Shown: one piece after another, positions 35,814 to 44,058 of the stretch
How the letters are laid out: every line of letters begins with the position of its first letter
Numbering within the stretch: the stretch's first letter is position 1
DNA from: Bacillota bacterium
GTDB taxonomy: Bacteria; Bacillota; Sulfobacillia; Sulfobacillales; JAIMBI01
DNA: 47,626 nucleotides
Assembly (NCBI GenBank): GCA_021846505.1
Contig: JAJZWV010000023.1
Coordinates: forward strand, 1 to 47,626
Direction of reading: 5' to 3'
Program-made: the position numbers and the translations under genes
Notes under the pieces: generated by a model
What the model was told of the DNA's origin: nothing
The model's input: only the letters and a program-made list of their open reading frames with translations
Databases searched by the model: none

Positions 35814-36077
35814 TCACCACAGCAACTCATAAGCGCAGCAGAATTCTTGCGAAGCATTTGGCCACCTGTCGGCTTTCCGCCGCGTGGAGCGCGCCGTGTA
35901 CTTCCGGTTTTCCCTGGCGAGCTGCCGGCAAAGCGCCTCCAGGTCCAGCGCGGCTTGGGGGGAGGAACGCACAATCATGGCCAAAATGAAAGAGGTCGTC
36001 CCCTGACGGGGCGAACAATCGAAGCTGCCGGCCTCGCCAGCGAAAATCAGGGGGAAGGGCACGTCACTGCCAACCAT
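35814..36077 (-). pseudogene. Possible DUF3800-family fragment
   Basis: The minus-strand frame reads FPLIFAGEAGSFDCSPRQGT, then TSFILAMIV and LEALCRQLARENRKYTARST. This resembles the start of DUF3800 proteins (Y/F-x-DEAG near the N-terminus, then a strand with F-x-L-A). The first acidic residue of the DEAG motif is Gly here, and the frame ends after about 87 residues where full members have about 200 or more. The ATG at 36077 has a poor ribosome binding site. I regard it as a decayed N-terminal piece, with modest confidence. Confidence 0.35.
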
Positions 36078-36292
36078 CGCCTTCTGCTCGCACACCAGGT
36101 CGAGCACCGCAGAAGGTTCAGGGATTATTTCCGCATGCGCCGGCACAATCCCGCAGAATCCGGGATGCTTCTCTGCTTCTGCCGCAAAGTGGGGCTCGCC
36201 AGCGCAGATTCTCTGAGGGCTGGGCCTGCGCTCCGCCCGTCCGGCGTGGCACACCTGTCCCCGGGAGGTTCGCTCGGCAGGCGCCTGGCGGA

Positions 36293-38791
36293 TTAATGAG
36301 GCGGGGCGGCCGCCGGCAGCGCTTCCCGCTCGCTCCCGGCCATGAGCTGGCCCAGCACGTAGAGGTGCTGGGCCCCATACGCCGTCCGGGAAGCCAGCCC
36401 GGCGGCGGCTCGCTGGGCAGCGGCGCGAAACTGGCGCTGTCCTTGCCACACGGCCTCGGCAGCCTCCACGAAGGCCGCCGCCGTGTACGATCGGGCCACC
36501 ACGCCCGCCCCCGTCTCACGCACGCGGTCGGCGGGCGCCCCAAACGGCGACACCACCGCTGGCAGCCCGGCCATCCAGGATTCCGACAGCGTCAGGCTGT
36601 AGGTTTCCGCAAAAGCCGACGGCAGAAGCGCGGCAAACGCCTTGGAGGCGGCCAAGCGGCGAAACACTTCGCGGGGGGCGTATGCGCCGCCAAACGACAC
36701 CCCGGCCACGTTTTGCAGGGTGGGCCACTGGCGGCCGGCGGTGCCGACAAAATGCACCCCGATGCCCGCCGCCACCAGTGCCGGCACCAATTCGCGCAAG
36801 AGGGCTTCGCCTTTCTGCACGCCTTGGTATCCGAGCACCACCACCACCCGCTCGGGATCCGCGAGGTCCAGCGGCCGCCGAGGGAACTCCCGCCACGGCG
36901 GGATCACCACCGCCGGGCTTGGGCCCAAAACTGCCTCGACTTGCGCTTGCGCCGCCGTGGACGGGTACTCAATCCGGTCCGCCAGGGCCATCGTGGCCTG
37001 ACTGTCGCTGCGCCAGCGCCGAATGTCGCCCCAGCGCGGCCGGCGCTCCTCCTTGAGCTCCGGCTTGGCCGCCAGGCACGCGCGGCAGCCGTCGGGGTCG
37101 TCCGGCGCCCCGCAGTGCCGCGCCTCGGGCCCCATGAGGGTGTAGTCGGGGCACAGCGCCGCATAGTCGTGCACCGCCAGCAGCACGGGCAGGCCCAGGG
37201 ACTTGGCCGCCGCCACCGCCACGGGAGCCGCGCCCAGCATGTGCACCACATACATCACATCCACCCGATAGCGGCGCAGCATGTCGGCCCAATCGGCCAC
37301 CAGCACCGGCGTGCGCACCACGCGGCCTCCGTCCCAGCTGACGCCGGCAAAGGGCCAGGAGGAGCGCGGGATTTGGCGCTCCCGGAGGCTCTCCGCCGGC
37401 TCCTCCAAGTACACCCGCGCCGCATCCGTCCAGCTGACCAGCACTTCGTAAAGCGGCGACAATAGCTCCACCAGCGTTCGGCTGGTGCTTTCCACCCCGC
37501 CCGAAGACTGATGGGGATCGCCCCACAGCTGGAGCCACAGCCGAGGCTTTCGCTTGGGCCGGTAGATGCGCAGCTGGCCCTCCCAGGCGCGGCGGACTTC
37601 CGCCACGTGGCCGGCAGCCAGAAAAACCTTCACGGAGAGCCGCAGATCCGGATGGCGGCGCAGCAGCTCCTCATCCGCGGCGCTGCTGCCCATCGTCGTA
37701 TCGCGCACCACGCCGTGTTCGTCCATTGATCGGTGGCCATAGTGAAACACAAACGTGCGGTCATCCAGCAGATTGGCAAAGCCCTGAGCGCGCGCGCGCC
37801 GGCAAAAGTCCACTTCTTCGCCATAGCCTAAGCCGAACGCTTCGTCGAGTGCACCCACGGCCTCAAGCGCCTCGCTGCGGATATATAGGCAAAAGCCCAC
37901 CCCGGACGGCACCTCAGGATACCACCGGGAGGCCCCGGCTGGCCGGCTCTGCAGGAAAGCCGAGCACTGGTCGGCCAGCCGGAGCGAGCACGGAATGGAC
38001 AAGTCCGCCGCCCAATTGGACAGCGGGGTGGCCGTGGCCACGGCCGGGCGGCTCCAGGCCGCCTCCGCCAGCTTCGACAGCCAGTGAGGCGTCACCACCG
38101 CGTCCGAGTTCAGCAGCACCACGTCGCTCCCTGCCGGCCGCCGCGCGATGCCTTCGTTGGCCGTGGCGGGAAATCCCCGGTTGTCCTGGTGCCGGATGAA
38201 CGCGGCCCCAGGCCAGCTGGCCGCCAGCTGGGCAATGCGCGCGGCGTCCGCCGCGTCCGGCGTGGCGTCATCAATAATCGCCAGCGACACGGGACAGTGC
38301 ACCGTGGTGGCAGCCAGTGCCGCCAGGCACTGCTCCAAGTAGGCGACCGCCCCATACACCGGCACCACCACGTGCACCGGCCGCTGCTTGCGGAAGACCT
38401 GGCGGCCCCCGGCGCCCAGCGGCTCGCCTGGCACCAGCCCCGCCGCGCGGCACGCGTCTGCAACGGCCGCCGCAGCGGGCCCCCACACCAGCCCCATCTC
38501 CGGCAGCTGCTCCACCAAGGCGGCAAAGTTGTGTGGCACCGCGGCGGAGGTGAGCAAAATCGCCTCCACCGGGCCACCCGCCGCCGCCAGGTTCGGCGCC
38601 AGTACGAGAAACCCGTGCTCCCGCCAATATTGGGTGGCCCGCACTCGCTCAGGCTCAGGGCCACACACCACCAGGCGGCGCCGCCAGCTCACCGCGGCCA
38701 ACAGCGCTCGCAGGGCTTCGCGGTCGGCCTCTTCCTCCCGGGGATCCTGGGCCGTGCCTATCCGGGCGCCCGCGGACCACGCGTCATCCAT
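36293..38791 (-). CDS. Two-domain glycosyltransferase (GT2 fused to GT4-like)
   Basis: An 832-residue cytoplasmic protein. After an unassigned N-terminal 130 residues, a GT2/GT-A domain (about 138-375) shows VVVPVYGAVAYLEQC, IIDDATPD, DNRGFPATANEG, LLNSDAVV (Asp230 as DxD-like) and the acceptor-site stretch YGEEVDFCRRARAQG. A GT4/GT-B domain (about 460-815) follows, with GGVESTSRTLVELL and the E-x7-E motif in AETYSLTLSESWMAG. Such fusions add two sugars in a row to surface polysaccharide or glycoprotein. The ATG overlaps the stop of the preceding GT gene by 8 bases. It is the last gene of the trio. Confidence 0.88.
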   Translation of the reverse strand: MDDAWSAGARIGTAQDPREEEADREALRALLAAVSWRRRLVVCGPEPERVRATQYWREHGFLVLAPNLAAAGGPVEAILLTSAAVPHNFAALVEQLPEMGLVWGPAAAAVADACRAAGLVPGEPLGAGGRQVFRKQRPVHVVVPVYGAVAYLEQCLAALAATTVHCPVSLAIIDDATPDAADAARIAQLAASWPGAAFIRHQDNRGFPATANEGIARRPAGSDVVLLNSDAVVTPHWLSKLAEAAWSRPAVATATPLSNWAADLSIPCSLRLADQCSAFLQSRPAGASRWYPEVPSGVGFCLYIRSEALEAVGALDEAFGLGYGEEVDFCRRARAQGFANLLDDRTFVFHYGHRSMDEHGVVRDTTMGSSAADEELLRRHPDLRLSVKVFLAAGHVAEVRRAWEGQLRIYRPKRKPRLWLQLWGDPHQSSGGVESTSRTLVELLSPLYEVLVSWTDAARVYLEEPAESLRERQIPRSSWPFAGVSWDGGRVVRTPVLVADWADMLRRYRVDVMYVVHMLGAAPVAVAAAKSLGLPVLLAVHDYAALCPDYTLMGPEARHCGAPDDPDGCRACLAAKPELKEERRPRWGDIRRWRSDSQATMALADRIEYPSTAAQAQVEAVLGPSPAVVIPPWREFPRRPLDLADPERVVVVLGYQGVQKGEALLRELVPALVAAGIGVHFVGTAGRQWPTLQNVAGVSFGGAYAPREVFRRLAASKAFAALLPSAFAETYSLTLSESWMAGLPAVVSPFGAPADRVRETGAGVVARSYTAAAFVEAAEAVWQGQRQFRAAAQRAAAGLASRTAYGAQHLYVLGQLMAGSEREALPAAAPPH

Positions 38792-39989
38792 GGCTGTCGG
38801 CAATCTCCTTCCACAAAATCTGCCACGGCCGCTCGCGGTCGGCCGCTTCGCCCAACAGCCGGGTCCCAAATGGCGCCAGACACTGCTGCATCCACGGCTC
38901 CATGGGAGCACCGGTCTGCACCAGCTGAGAGCCCGGAGCCGCCAGCCGCGACAGATACTGCTCATACGGGTACGGCTCCACGTGCAGCTCCACATGAGGC
39001 CCCCAGTGCAGGTTCAAGGCGGCTGCCGCGTCCCTGAGGTGCCGCCGCACCTCGTCGGCCGACTCCAGCTCTGGGTCCGCCAGCACCAGCCACGGATGGG
39101 GGGCTCCATAGCGCCCCACGCCATCGGCCCACCGGAGCGCTCGGGCCGCGGGCGGCTCAAGCCAGGGCGCCATCCCCATAACCGGGATTCCGAAAGGCAC
39201 CACCGCCGGAGCCAGCGGCAGGTGAAGGCCGCGGCGGGCCCCCACCGCCCGGCCCCGCCACTTCCGCTCAAACAGGCGGCCATGGCGGCGCAGCAGCGCC
39301 CGGGTGCGCTCCCGGTCCTCCCCAAACGACACGCTGCCCACGTGGTGCACATAGACGCGAGTGGAGATGCCCAGCTGGTAGCCCGCCATCTGCGCACGGA
39401 CACCCCAGTCGTCATCTTCAAACATGCCAGGGCTGAAGCGCACGTCCAGCCCTCCGATGCGGTCCACCACGGCACGGCGCGCCATGAGGCAAAAGCCTAC
39501 CAGCCGGGCGGTGGGCTGAACCGAGTGGCCGGGCTGCTCCCGCCACGCGGCAGCGTAGTCCAAAAACTTGCCCGGCGCATACGGGGCCGGGCGCTGCTGC
39601 GGCCCGGTGACCTGGTTGGACACTGGGCCAATCAGGCCGAGGGCGGGATGCGCCTCCAAGTCGGCCACCAAATCCTCATCCCAGTGCCGCGGCACCAGCG
39701 CGTCATTGTTCAAGAGCACGAGATACTCTCCCGCGGCCGCCTGCAGCCCTTGGTTGGCCCCGGCGGGAAACCCCACGTTCACCGCGTTGTCGATGCGCCG
39801 CACAGACACCAATCCCAGCTCGGGGGGCAGGCGATCTAAAAAGGCCCGGGTGCCGTCTTCGGAGGCGTTGTCCACCACGATAAGCTCAGTGGGAAGCGAG
39901 GCGTTCATCAAGACGTGGCCAATCGCTTCGGCCGTCACCTCCACGTGGTTCCATGCCAGCATGACAATGCTGACCCGCGGCCGCGTCAC
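38784..39989 (-). CDS. GT2 family glycosyltransferase
   Basis: A 401-residue GT-A enzyme. VTRPRVSIVMLAWNH begins at GTG 39989, overlapping the GT4 stop as GTGA. VVDNAS (39-43 region), NVGFPAGANQG, LLNNDALV (Asn95-Asp96 of the DxD-like site) and FEDDDWGVRAQMAGY (catalytic-base loop) are the rhamnosyltransferase-like GT2 pattern. The last 130 residues form an extra domain with an unknown role (GPHVELHVEPYPYEQYLSRL). The longer open frame upstream is read through the GT4 gene in another frame and is rejected. It very probably works with both neighbours on one glycan. Confidence 0.9.
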   Translation of the reverse strand: MTRPRVSIVMLAWNHVEVTAEAIGHVLMNASLPTELIVVDNASEDGTRAFLDRLPPELGLVSVRRIDNAVNVGFPAGANQGLQAAAGEYLVLLNNDALVPRHWDEDLVADLEAHPALGLIGPVSNQVTGPQQRPAPYAPGKFLDYAAAWREQPGHSVQPTARLVGFCLMARRAVVDRIGGLDVRFSPGMFEDDDWGVRAQMAGYQLGISTRVYVHHVGSVSFGEDRERTRALLRRHGRLFERKWRGRAVGARRGLHLPLAPAVVPFGIPVMGMAPWLEPPAARALRWADGVGRYGAPHPWLVLADPELESADEVRRHLRDAAAALNLHWGPHVELHVEPYPYEQYLSRLAAPGSQLVQTGAPMEPWMQQCLAPFGTRLLGEAADRERPWQILWKEIADSHG

Positions 39990-41080
39990 TGCGCCGTGGT
40001 GGGCGGCACGCCCAAGCGCTCCAAGATTCGCGGCACGGCGTCTTGGGCCGCCGGCGGCCGCCACGCCGACAGCCCGTGTACCAGCGCCTGCCTCATCTGC
40101 GCGGTGGCCCGCTCCCAGGTGTGGCGGGCCGCCTCCGCGCGCGCCCGCAGGCGGAGATCGTGTGACGCGGCGGCGCCGCCAGCCAGCACCTGCACTACGG
40201 CGCGCGCGGCGGCATCCACATCTCGCGGCGGCACCACCCAGGCGGTGTCCCCTCCGCGCGCAAATTCTTCGGTCCCGATGGGCTGCGTCACCACGGCGGT
40301 CCCAGCCGCCATCGCCTCCAACACGGGCAGATGAAAACTTTCCGCCCAGGAGACCGCCAGCATCACCTGCGCCCGCTGATACGCCTGGCGGAGCCGGTCG
40401 TGGGGCACGGTGCCCAGGCGGTGGATCCAAGGCTGCTCGGGCACCCGCGCCGCCGTACCGAACACGTGCCACTGCACGTCCAGGTCGGGGACCGCCGCCC
40501 GCACCAGCTCCATGGTCCGGTACGCCTCGGCGGTGCCTTTCCACAAAAACGTGTGAGCAAAGCTAATGACCACCGGCGGGCCGTCCGCCCACGCCGGCAG
40601 TGGGCCCTCGTCCGGGGCGTCCACGCCGTTGTGCACCAGCATGGGCCGCGATCCGTACAGGCGCTCATACTGCGCCTGCACCCAGCGCGAGTTCGCCAGC
40701 CGATACAGCGGCAGGCGGTAGCAGTAGCGCGCCGCCTCCGCAAACGAGGCGGGATCGGGCTCATCCACCGCGAAAATTTCCTCCATGTGCTGCATGAAGT
40801 GCACCTTGAGCTGGGCCCGCGCCTGCGCCACCACGGGCACGGTGGTGAAGTGCGTGGCCACCTGCACGTCGGCCGCGGGAAGGCCCTCCGGGTCAAGCTG
40901 CGCCACCGGAAGCGTTCGCACCACGCCCGGCAGCACGTCGCCTACGCCTGGATCGGGTGGGGTCATGCTGACCAGCGCCACATCATACCCCGCCTGCGTG
41001 AGCCCGGCGGCATGCCGCAGGACCGAAAAGACGCCGCCGCTGGCCGTAACCGACGGCAGCAAAAATTGCACGCGTGCCAC
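39986..41080 (-). CDS. GT4 family glycosyltransferase
   Basis: A 364-residue GT-B enzyme. The N-terminal domain has the early Gly loop (TASGGVFSVLRHAAG), the C-terminal domain the SFAHTFLWKGTAEAYRTME sugar-nucleotide loop and the E-x7-E motif in WAESFHLPVLEAMAAG. GTG 41080 is preceded by AAGGGGTGG. First gene of the overlapping GT trio, 114 bases after the HNH nuclease gene, so it may share transcription with the upstream genes or have its own promoter. Sugar specificity cannot be read. Confidence 0.9.
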   Translation of the reverse strand: MARVQFLLPSVTASGGVFSVLRHAAGLTQAGYDVALVSMTPPDPGVGDVLPGVVRTLPVAQLDPEGLPAADVQVATHFTTVPVVAQARAQLKVHFMQHMEEIFAVDEPDPASFAEAARYCYRLPLYRLANSRWVQAQYERLYGSRPMLVHNGVDAPDEGPLPAWADGPPVVISFAHTFLWKGTAEAYRTMELVRAAVPDLDVQWHVFGTAARVPEQPWIHRLGTVPHDRLRQAYQRAQVMLAVSWAESFHLPVLEAMAAGTAVVTQPIGTEEFARGGDTAWVVPPRDVDAAARAVVQVLAGGAAASHDLRLRARAEAARHTWERATAQMRQALVHGLSAWRPPAAQDAVPRILERLGVPPTTAQ

Positions 41081-41193
41081 ACTGCCACCCCTTGGCGACC
41101 CGCCCGCCGCTCACCCGCCGCGGGTGCCGTGGCTCATGATGCCGGACCTGCGCCGCCCGGTCCAACTTACGCAGGTTTTTCGCCGGCCGGCCG

Positions 41194-42099
41194 CTAAGAG
41201 CCCGTGGACAGAAATTCGGTCCAGCGCTCGGCCAGCCGCTCCCGGTCCGGCGCCAGCGCGCGCTCGGGGGGCACCGTCAAGGGGGACCCGTGCAGGTCTT
41301 TCAGCCCATGCTCCAGCATAGGGCCATCGCGAATGGCGGCAATGTCGGGGCGCACAGCCACGACCAGGTCGGGGCGGACGCCCACCAAATTTTGGTCGTA
41401 CGCCGCATGGTGAATCTTGCACAGCGACAAGCCGTTCGGAACCACCGGCAAGCCGCGCGGGTGGGCGTCCGGCAAAATGTGCGCGGCGTCCAAGAGGGTG
41501 GGCACCGCCAGCCGGCACATGGCGCACCGGTAGTGATACGCGTGCAGCACCTGAGCCCGAAAGCGCGCCTGATGCAGGCGCGCGCGCGTCACCCGCTCCA
41601 CCCAGTCCCGCTGGTCCCCCGAAAGCTCCTGGCCCACCGGCACCAGAAGCTGCCCCTCCAGCGCCAGCACAAACCGGAGCTGGCGCGGCTCCTCCCCCAC
41701 GACCCACACCGGATAGATGGGCAGATACAGGGCCGGCGCCACTCCGAGAAACCAAATCATCTGCAGGCCCGCTTCCTGGGCCCGGCGAACCGCCCGATTG
41801 GGCGGGGCGGACGGGTCCGTCCCGCGGTACATGTAGCGCTGCAGGCCTTCGGGGCCCAGCGCGTCTTCGTACGGCGGCGTCTTCCCCGGCGGCGTATAGG
41901 TGGTGCGGATGGACAGCGCCGCGTCGAGCTGCCGCGGCTTCATGATGCCGCCCTGCTCGTTCATGAGCGCAATGGGCTCCCCATCCACCGCCAGCCCGCG
42001 AAACTCCTCGCGCCGGAATGCCCGCCCGTGAGAAGGGTCCATGCGGTCGAGCCAGTCCATCGCCAGGGCCCGCACACGCCGCTCGTACTCCAGGTTCAC
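41194..42099 (-). CDS. HNH endonuclease with SRA-like N-terminal part, candidate type IV restriction enzyme
   Basis: A 301-residue protein. The C-terminal HNH domain shows Cys192-x2-Cys195 (CAMC), LDAAHILPD with His207, Asn222 (PNGLSLC) and His230-His231 (IHHAAYDQ), the HNH_2 pattern. The N-terminal 180 residues contain GIMKPRQLDAALSIRTTY, YMYRG and LYLPIYPVWVV, resembling the SRA-like domain of ScoMcrA-type enzymes that recognise modified DNA (from memory; not checked). No methyltransferase gene lies nearby, which fits a modification-dependent nuclease. GTG 42099 follows AAGGGGGC. It lies 26 bases after the MFS-cNMP gene and is probably co-transcribed with it. Confidence 0.75.
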   Translation of the reverse strand: MNLEYERRVRALAMDWLDRMDPSHGRAFRREEFRGLAVDGEPIALMNEQGGIMKPRQLDAALSIRTTYTPPGKTPPYEDALGPEGLQRYMYRGTDPSAPPNRAVRRAQEAGLQMIWFLGVAPALYLPIYPVWVVGEEPRQLRFVLALEGQLLVPVGQELSGDQRDWVERVTRARLHQARFRAQVLHAYHYRCAMCRLAVPTLLDAAHILPDAHPRGLPVVPNGLSLCKIHHAAYDQNLVGVRPDLVVAVRPDIAAIRDGPMLEHGLKDLHGSPLTVPPERALAPDRERLAERWTEFLSTGS

Positions 42100-42125
42100 C
42101 GGCCGCCCCCTTGTTGGCTTTTCGG

Positions 42126-43943
42126 CTACGCCGACCGCAGCTGGCTCATGGCCTCGGTCGTGCGCCGCAGGCGCTCCGACACGACGCGCGCCAAGTCCAG
42201 CAGCACAATCTGCGCCAGGCCCGGCTCCGCCGCGCTCAAGCGCTGGAAGCCTTCCCAGCTGAGTGACCGCACCCGGCATGGCTCTGCCGCCCGAATTGAC
42301 GCGGACCGCGGCAGGCCATCCAAGAAGGCCTGCTCGCCAAACACCGAGCCGGGCCTCATCTGGGTCAGCCGCTGCTCCTCGCCCTCGGCATTCGCCCCCA
42401 CCACGTCCAGCTCGCCGTCCTCCAGCAGGTACACGGTCCGGTCCGCGGCCCCGGCCTCCACCAGCATCGCTCCTGCCTCAACCACGGCGGAGGATCCGTA
42501 GCTCCACACCCGATCCCACCCCGACGCGTCCAGCGACTCCAGAAAGACAATTGGGGTGGTGTTGACCGGCACCCCGAAGATGGCCGTCTCCGACACCCGG
42601 GCGATGGGGAGAATCGCCCCACCCCCCTGGAACATGGGCACCGCCGCCACCTCGGCCGCCGGCGCTGGCGCCGCCGCAAAGCCGGGGGCGCGCACCTGCA
42701 CTTCCGCCGCGGCCAGCTGGCGCCGGGCCAGCGCCCCCGCCCCCTCCCGAAACGCCCACGCGCCCACCGCCGCCACGGCAATCATCCCCAGCCACAGCAC
42801 ACTCGGCGCACTGCGCAGCAGCGTGGGACCTACCGAGGTGCCAAGAAACATGGCACTGTACTGCGCCATCCCCACGACGCTGAAGTACGGCGCCTCGCGC
42901 CCGGGCAGCGGCAGCTCCCCCAGGAGCTGGTTCAGCTGGGCCGCCCACAAAATTTCGCCCAGGCCGTACAGCACCAAGGCCACAATCCAGACCCCGACCG
43001 AGTCCGCAAACCCTCCCACCGCGAGCCCGCCGGCCGCCAGCACGGCCCCCACGAAATACACCTGCGCGGGCTGAAAGCGCGCCAGATATTTGCCGACCAT
43101 CGGCTGAAACGCGAGCACCATCACGGTGTCAATCGCCAAAAGGGGGCCCAGCAGCTGGGAGCCATTCGAGAAATTCCGAGTCAGATCCAGCGGCAGGGTG
43201 GCATTGAGCTGCGACTCCACCAAAATCGCGGACAGCATGCTGACGGCGGCCAGCAGCAGCGCGCGGTCGCGCGCCAGCGTGCTCAGGGCCGCACCAAACC
43301 CGGGCGCGGGGCCTTTGGACTCATCCGGCGCGCCGCCATTCTCCCGCCCAAACACGGCGGCAATCGGGACCACCAGCGCGGCCGTCAGCCCGGCCACCAC
43401 AAACAGCGCCGTGGGCGAGTGCCCAGCGGCCAACAGCTCCGCCGCCACCAAGAGGCCCACCATGACACCCGCGTTGCCGATCCAATCAAGATAGTTCTGC
43501 ACCTGGCCGCGGTACTCCGGCTTCACACTGCGGTTGGCCAGCGCGTCGACGGTATTGCGGCCCACCGGCCGAATGGCGCCGTAGGCGACCAAAATCACCG
43601 CGACCGCCCAAAGGGGGTGCGCCAATGCCAGGGCCACCAGCAGCAGGGCTGTCAACAGGCCGCTGGCCGCGTAGGATCGGACCAAGCCGAGCCGGTCCGC
43701 CGCATAGCCCCCCACCACGCCCAAAAGCCACCCGGAGAGAAATGGCAGTCCCACCAGCACCCCGCTGATGGGCAGGGAGAATCCCAGCACCACGTGAAAG
43801 TAGATGGCCAAAAAGGGCGTCAGCATGTAGCCCGCCACTTGGCGCAGCCCATCCACCACCAGCAGCAGGGTCAAGCGGGGATTTAATACCTCGCGAATGC
43901 GGGGGGCCATCGGTCGCTCGGCATTTGCGGCCGCTTGGCTCAC
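42126..43943 (-). CDS. MFS transporter fused to a cyclic-nucleotide-binding domain (intact copy)
   Basis: A 605-residue protein. About 12 membrane segments of MFS type (1-405; motif A loop GGYAADRLGLVRSYAASG) precede a linker and a Crp-like domain (about 490-595). The phosphate-binding cassette reads FGEQAFLDGLPRSASIR, with the Glu and Arg needed for a cyclic nucleotide present. Transport may therefore be gated by cAMP, cGMP or another dinucleotide, with no DNA-binding part. GTG 43943 follows GAGGAGGAG; an internal ATG at codon 12 is an alternative. It lies downstream of a broken near-copy. Confidence 0.85.
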   Translation of the reverse strand: MSQAAANAERPMAPRIREVLNPRLTLLLVVDGLRQVAGYMLTPFLAIYFHVVLGFSLPISGVLVGLPFLSGWLLGVVGGYAADRLGLVRSYAASGLLTALLLVALALAHPLWAVAVILVAYGAIRPVGRNTVDALANRSVKPEYRGQVQNYLDWIGNAGVMVGLLVAAELLAAGHSPTALFVVAGLTAALVVPIAAVFGRENGGAPDESKGPAPGFGAALSTLARDRALLLAAVSMLSAILVESQLNATLPLDLTRNFSNGSQLLGPLLAIDTVMVLAFQPMVGKYLARFQPAQVYFVGAVLAAGGLAVGGFADSVGVWIVALVLYGLGEILWAAQLNQLLGELPLPGREAPYFSVVGMAQYSAMFLGTSVGPTLLRSAPSVLWLGMIAVAAVGAWAFREGAGALARRQLAAAEVQVRAPGFAAAPAPAAEVAAVPMFQGGGAILPIARVSETAIFGVPVNTTPIVFLESLDASGWDRVWSYGSSAVVEAGAMLVEAGAADRTVYLLEDGELDVVGANAEGEEQRLTQMRPGSVFGEQAFLDGLPRSASIRAAEPCRVRSLSWEGFQRLSAAEPGLAQIVLLDLARVVSERLRRTTEAMSQLRSA

Positions 43944-44058
43944 AGCGGGACTCCTCCTCGCTTTAGCGCTCGTTGAAGCTCTCATGGACCGGGCGCTTGA
44001 ACCCCCCGACTTACTGAGGGGCGACGTTCGCCACCAAGGACCCAATATCCTGCCAGCA

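Noticed and set aside
39990-40544. Longer start for the GT2 gene
   Set aside because: It reads the GT4 coding region in another frame; the GTGA overlap gives the natural start.
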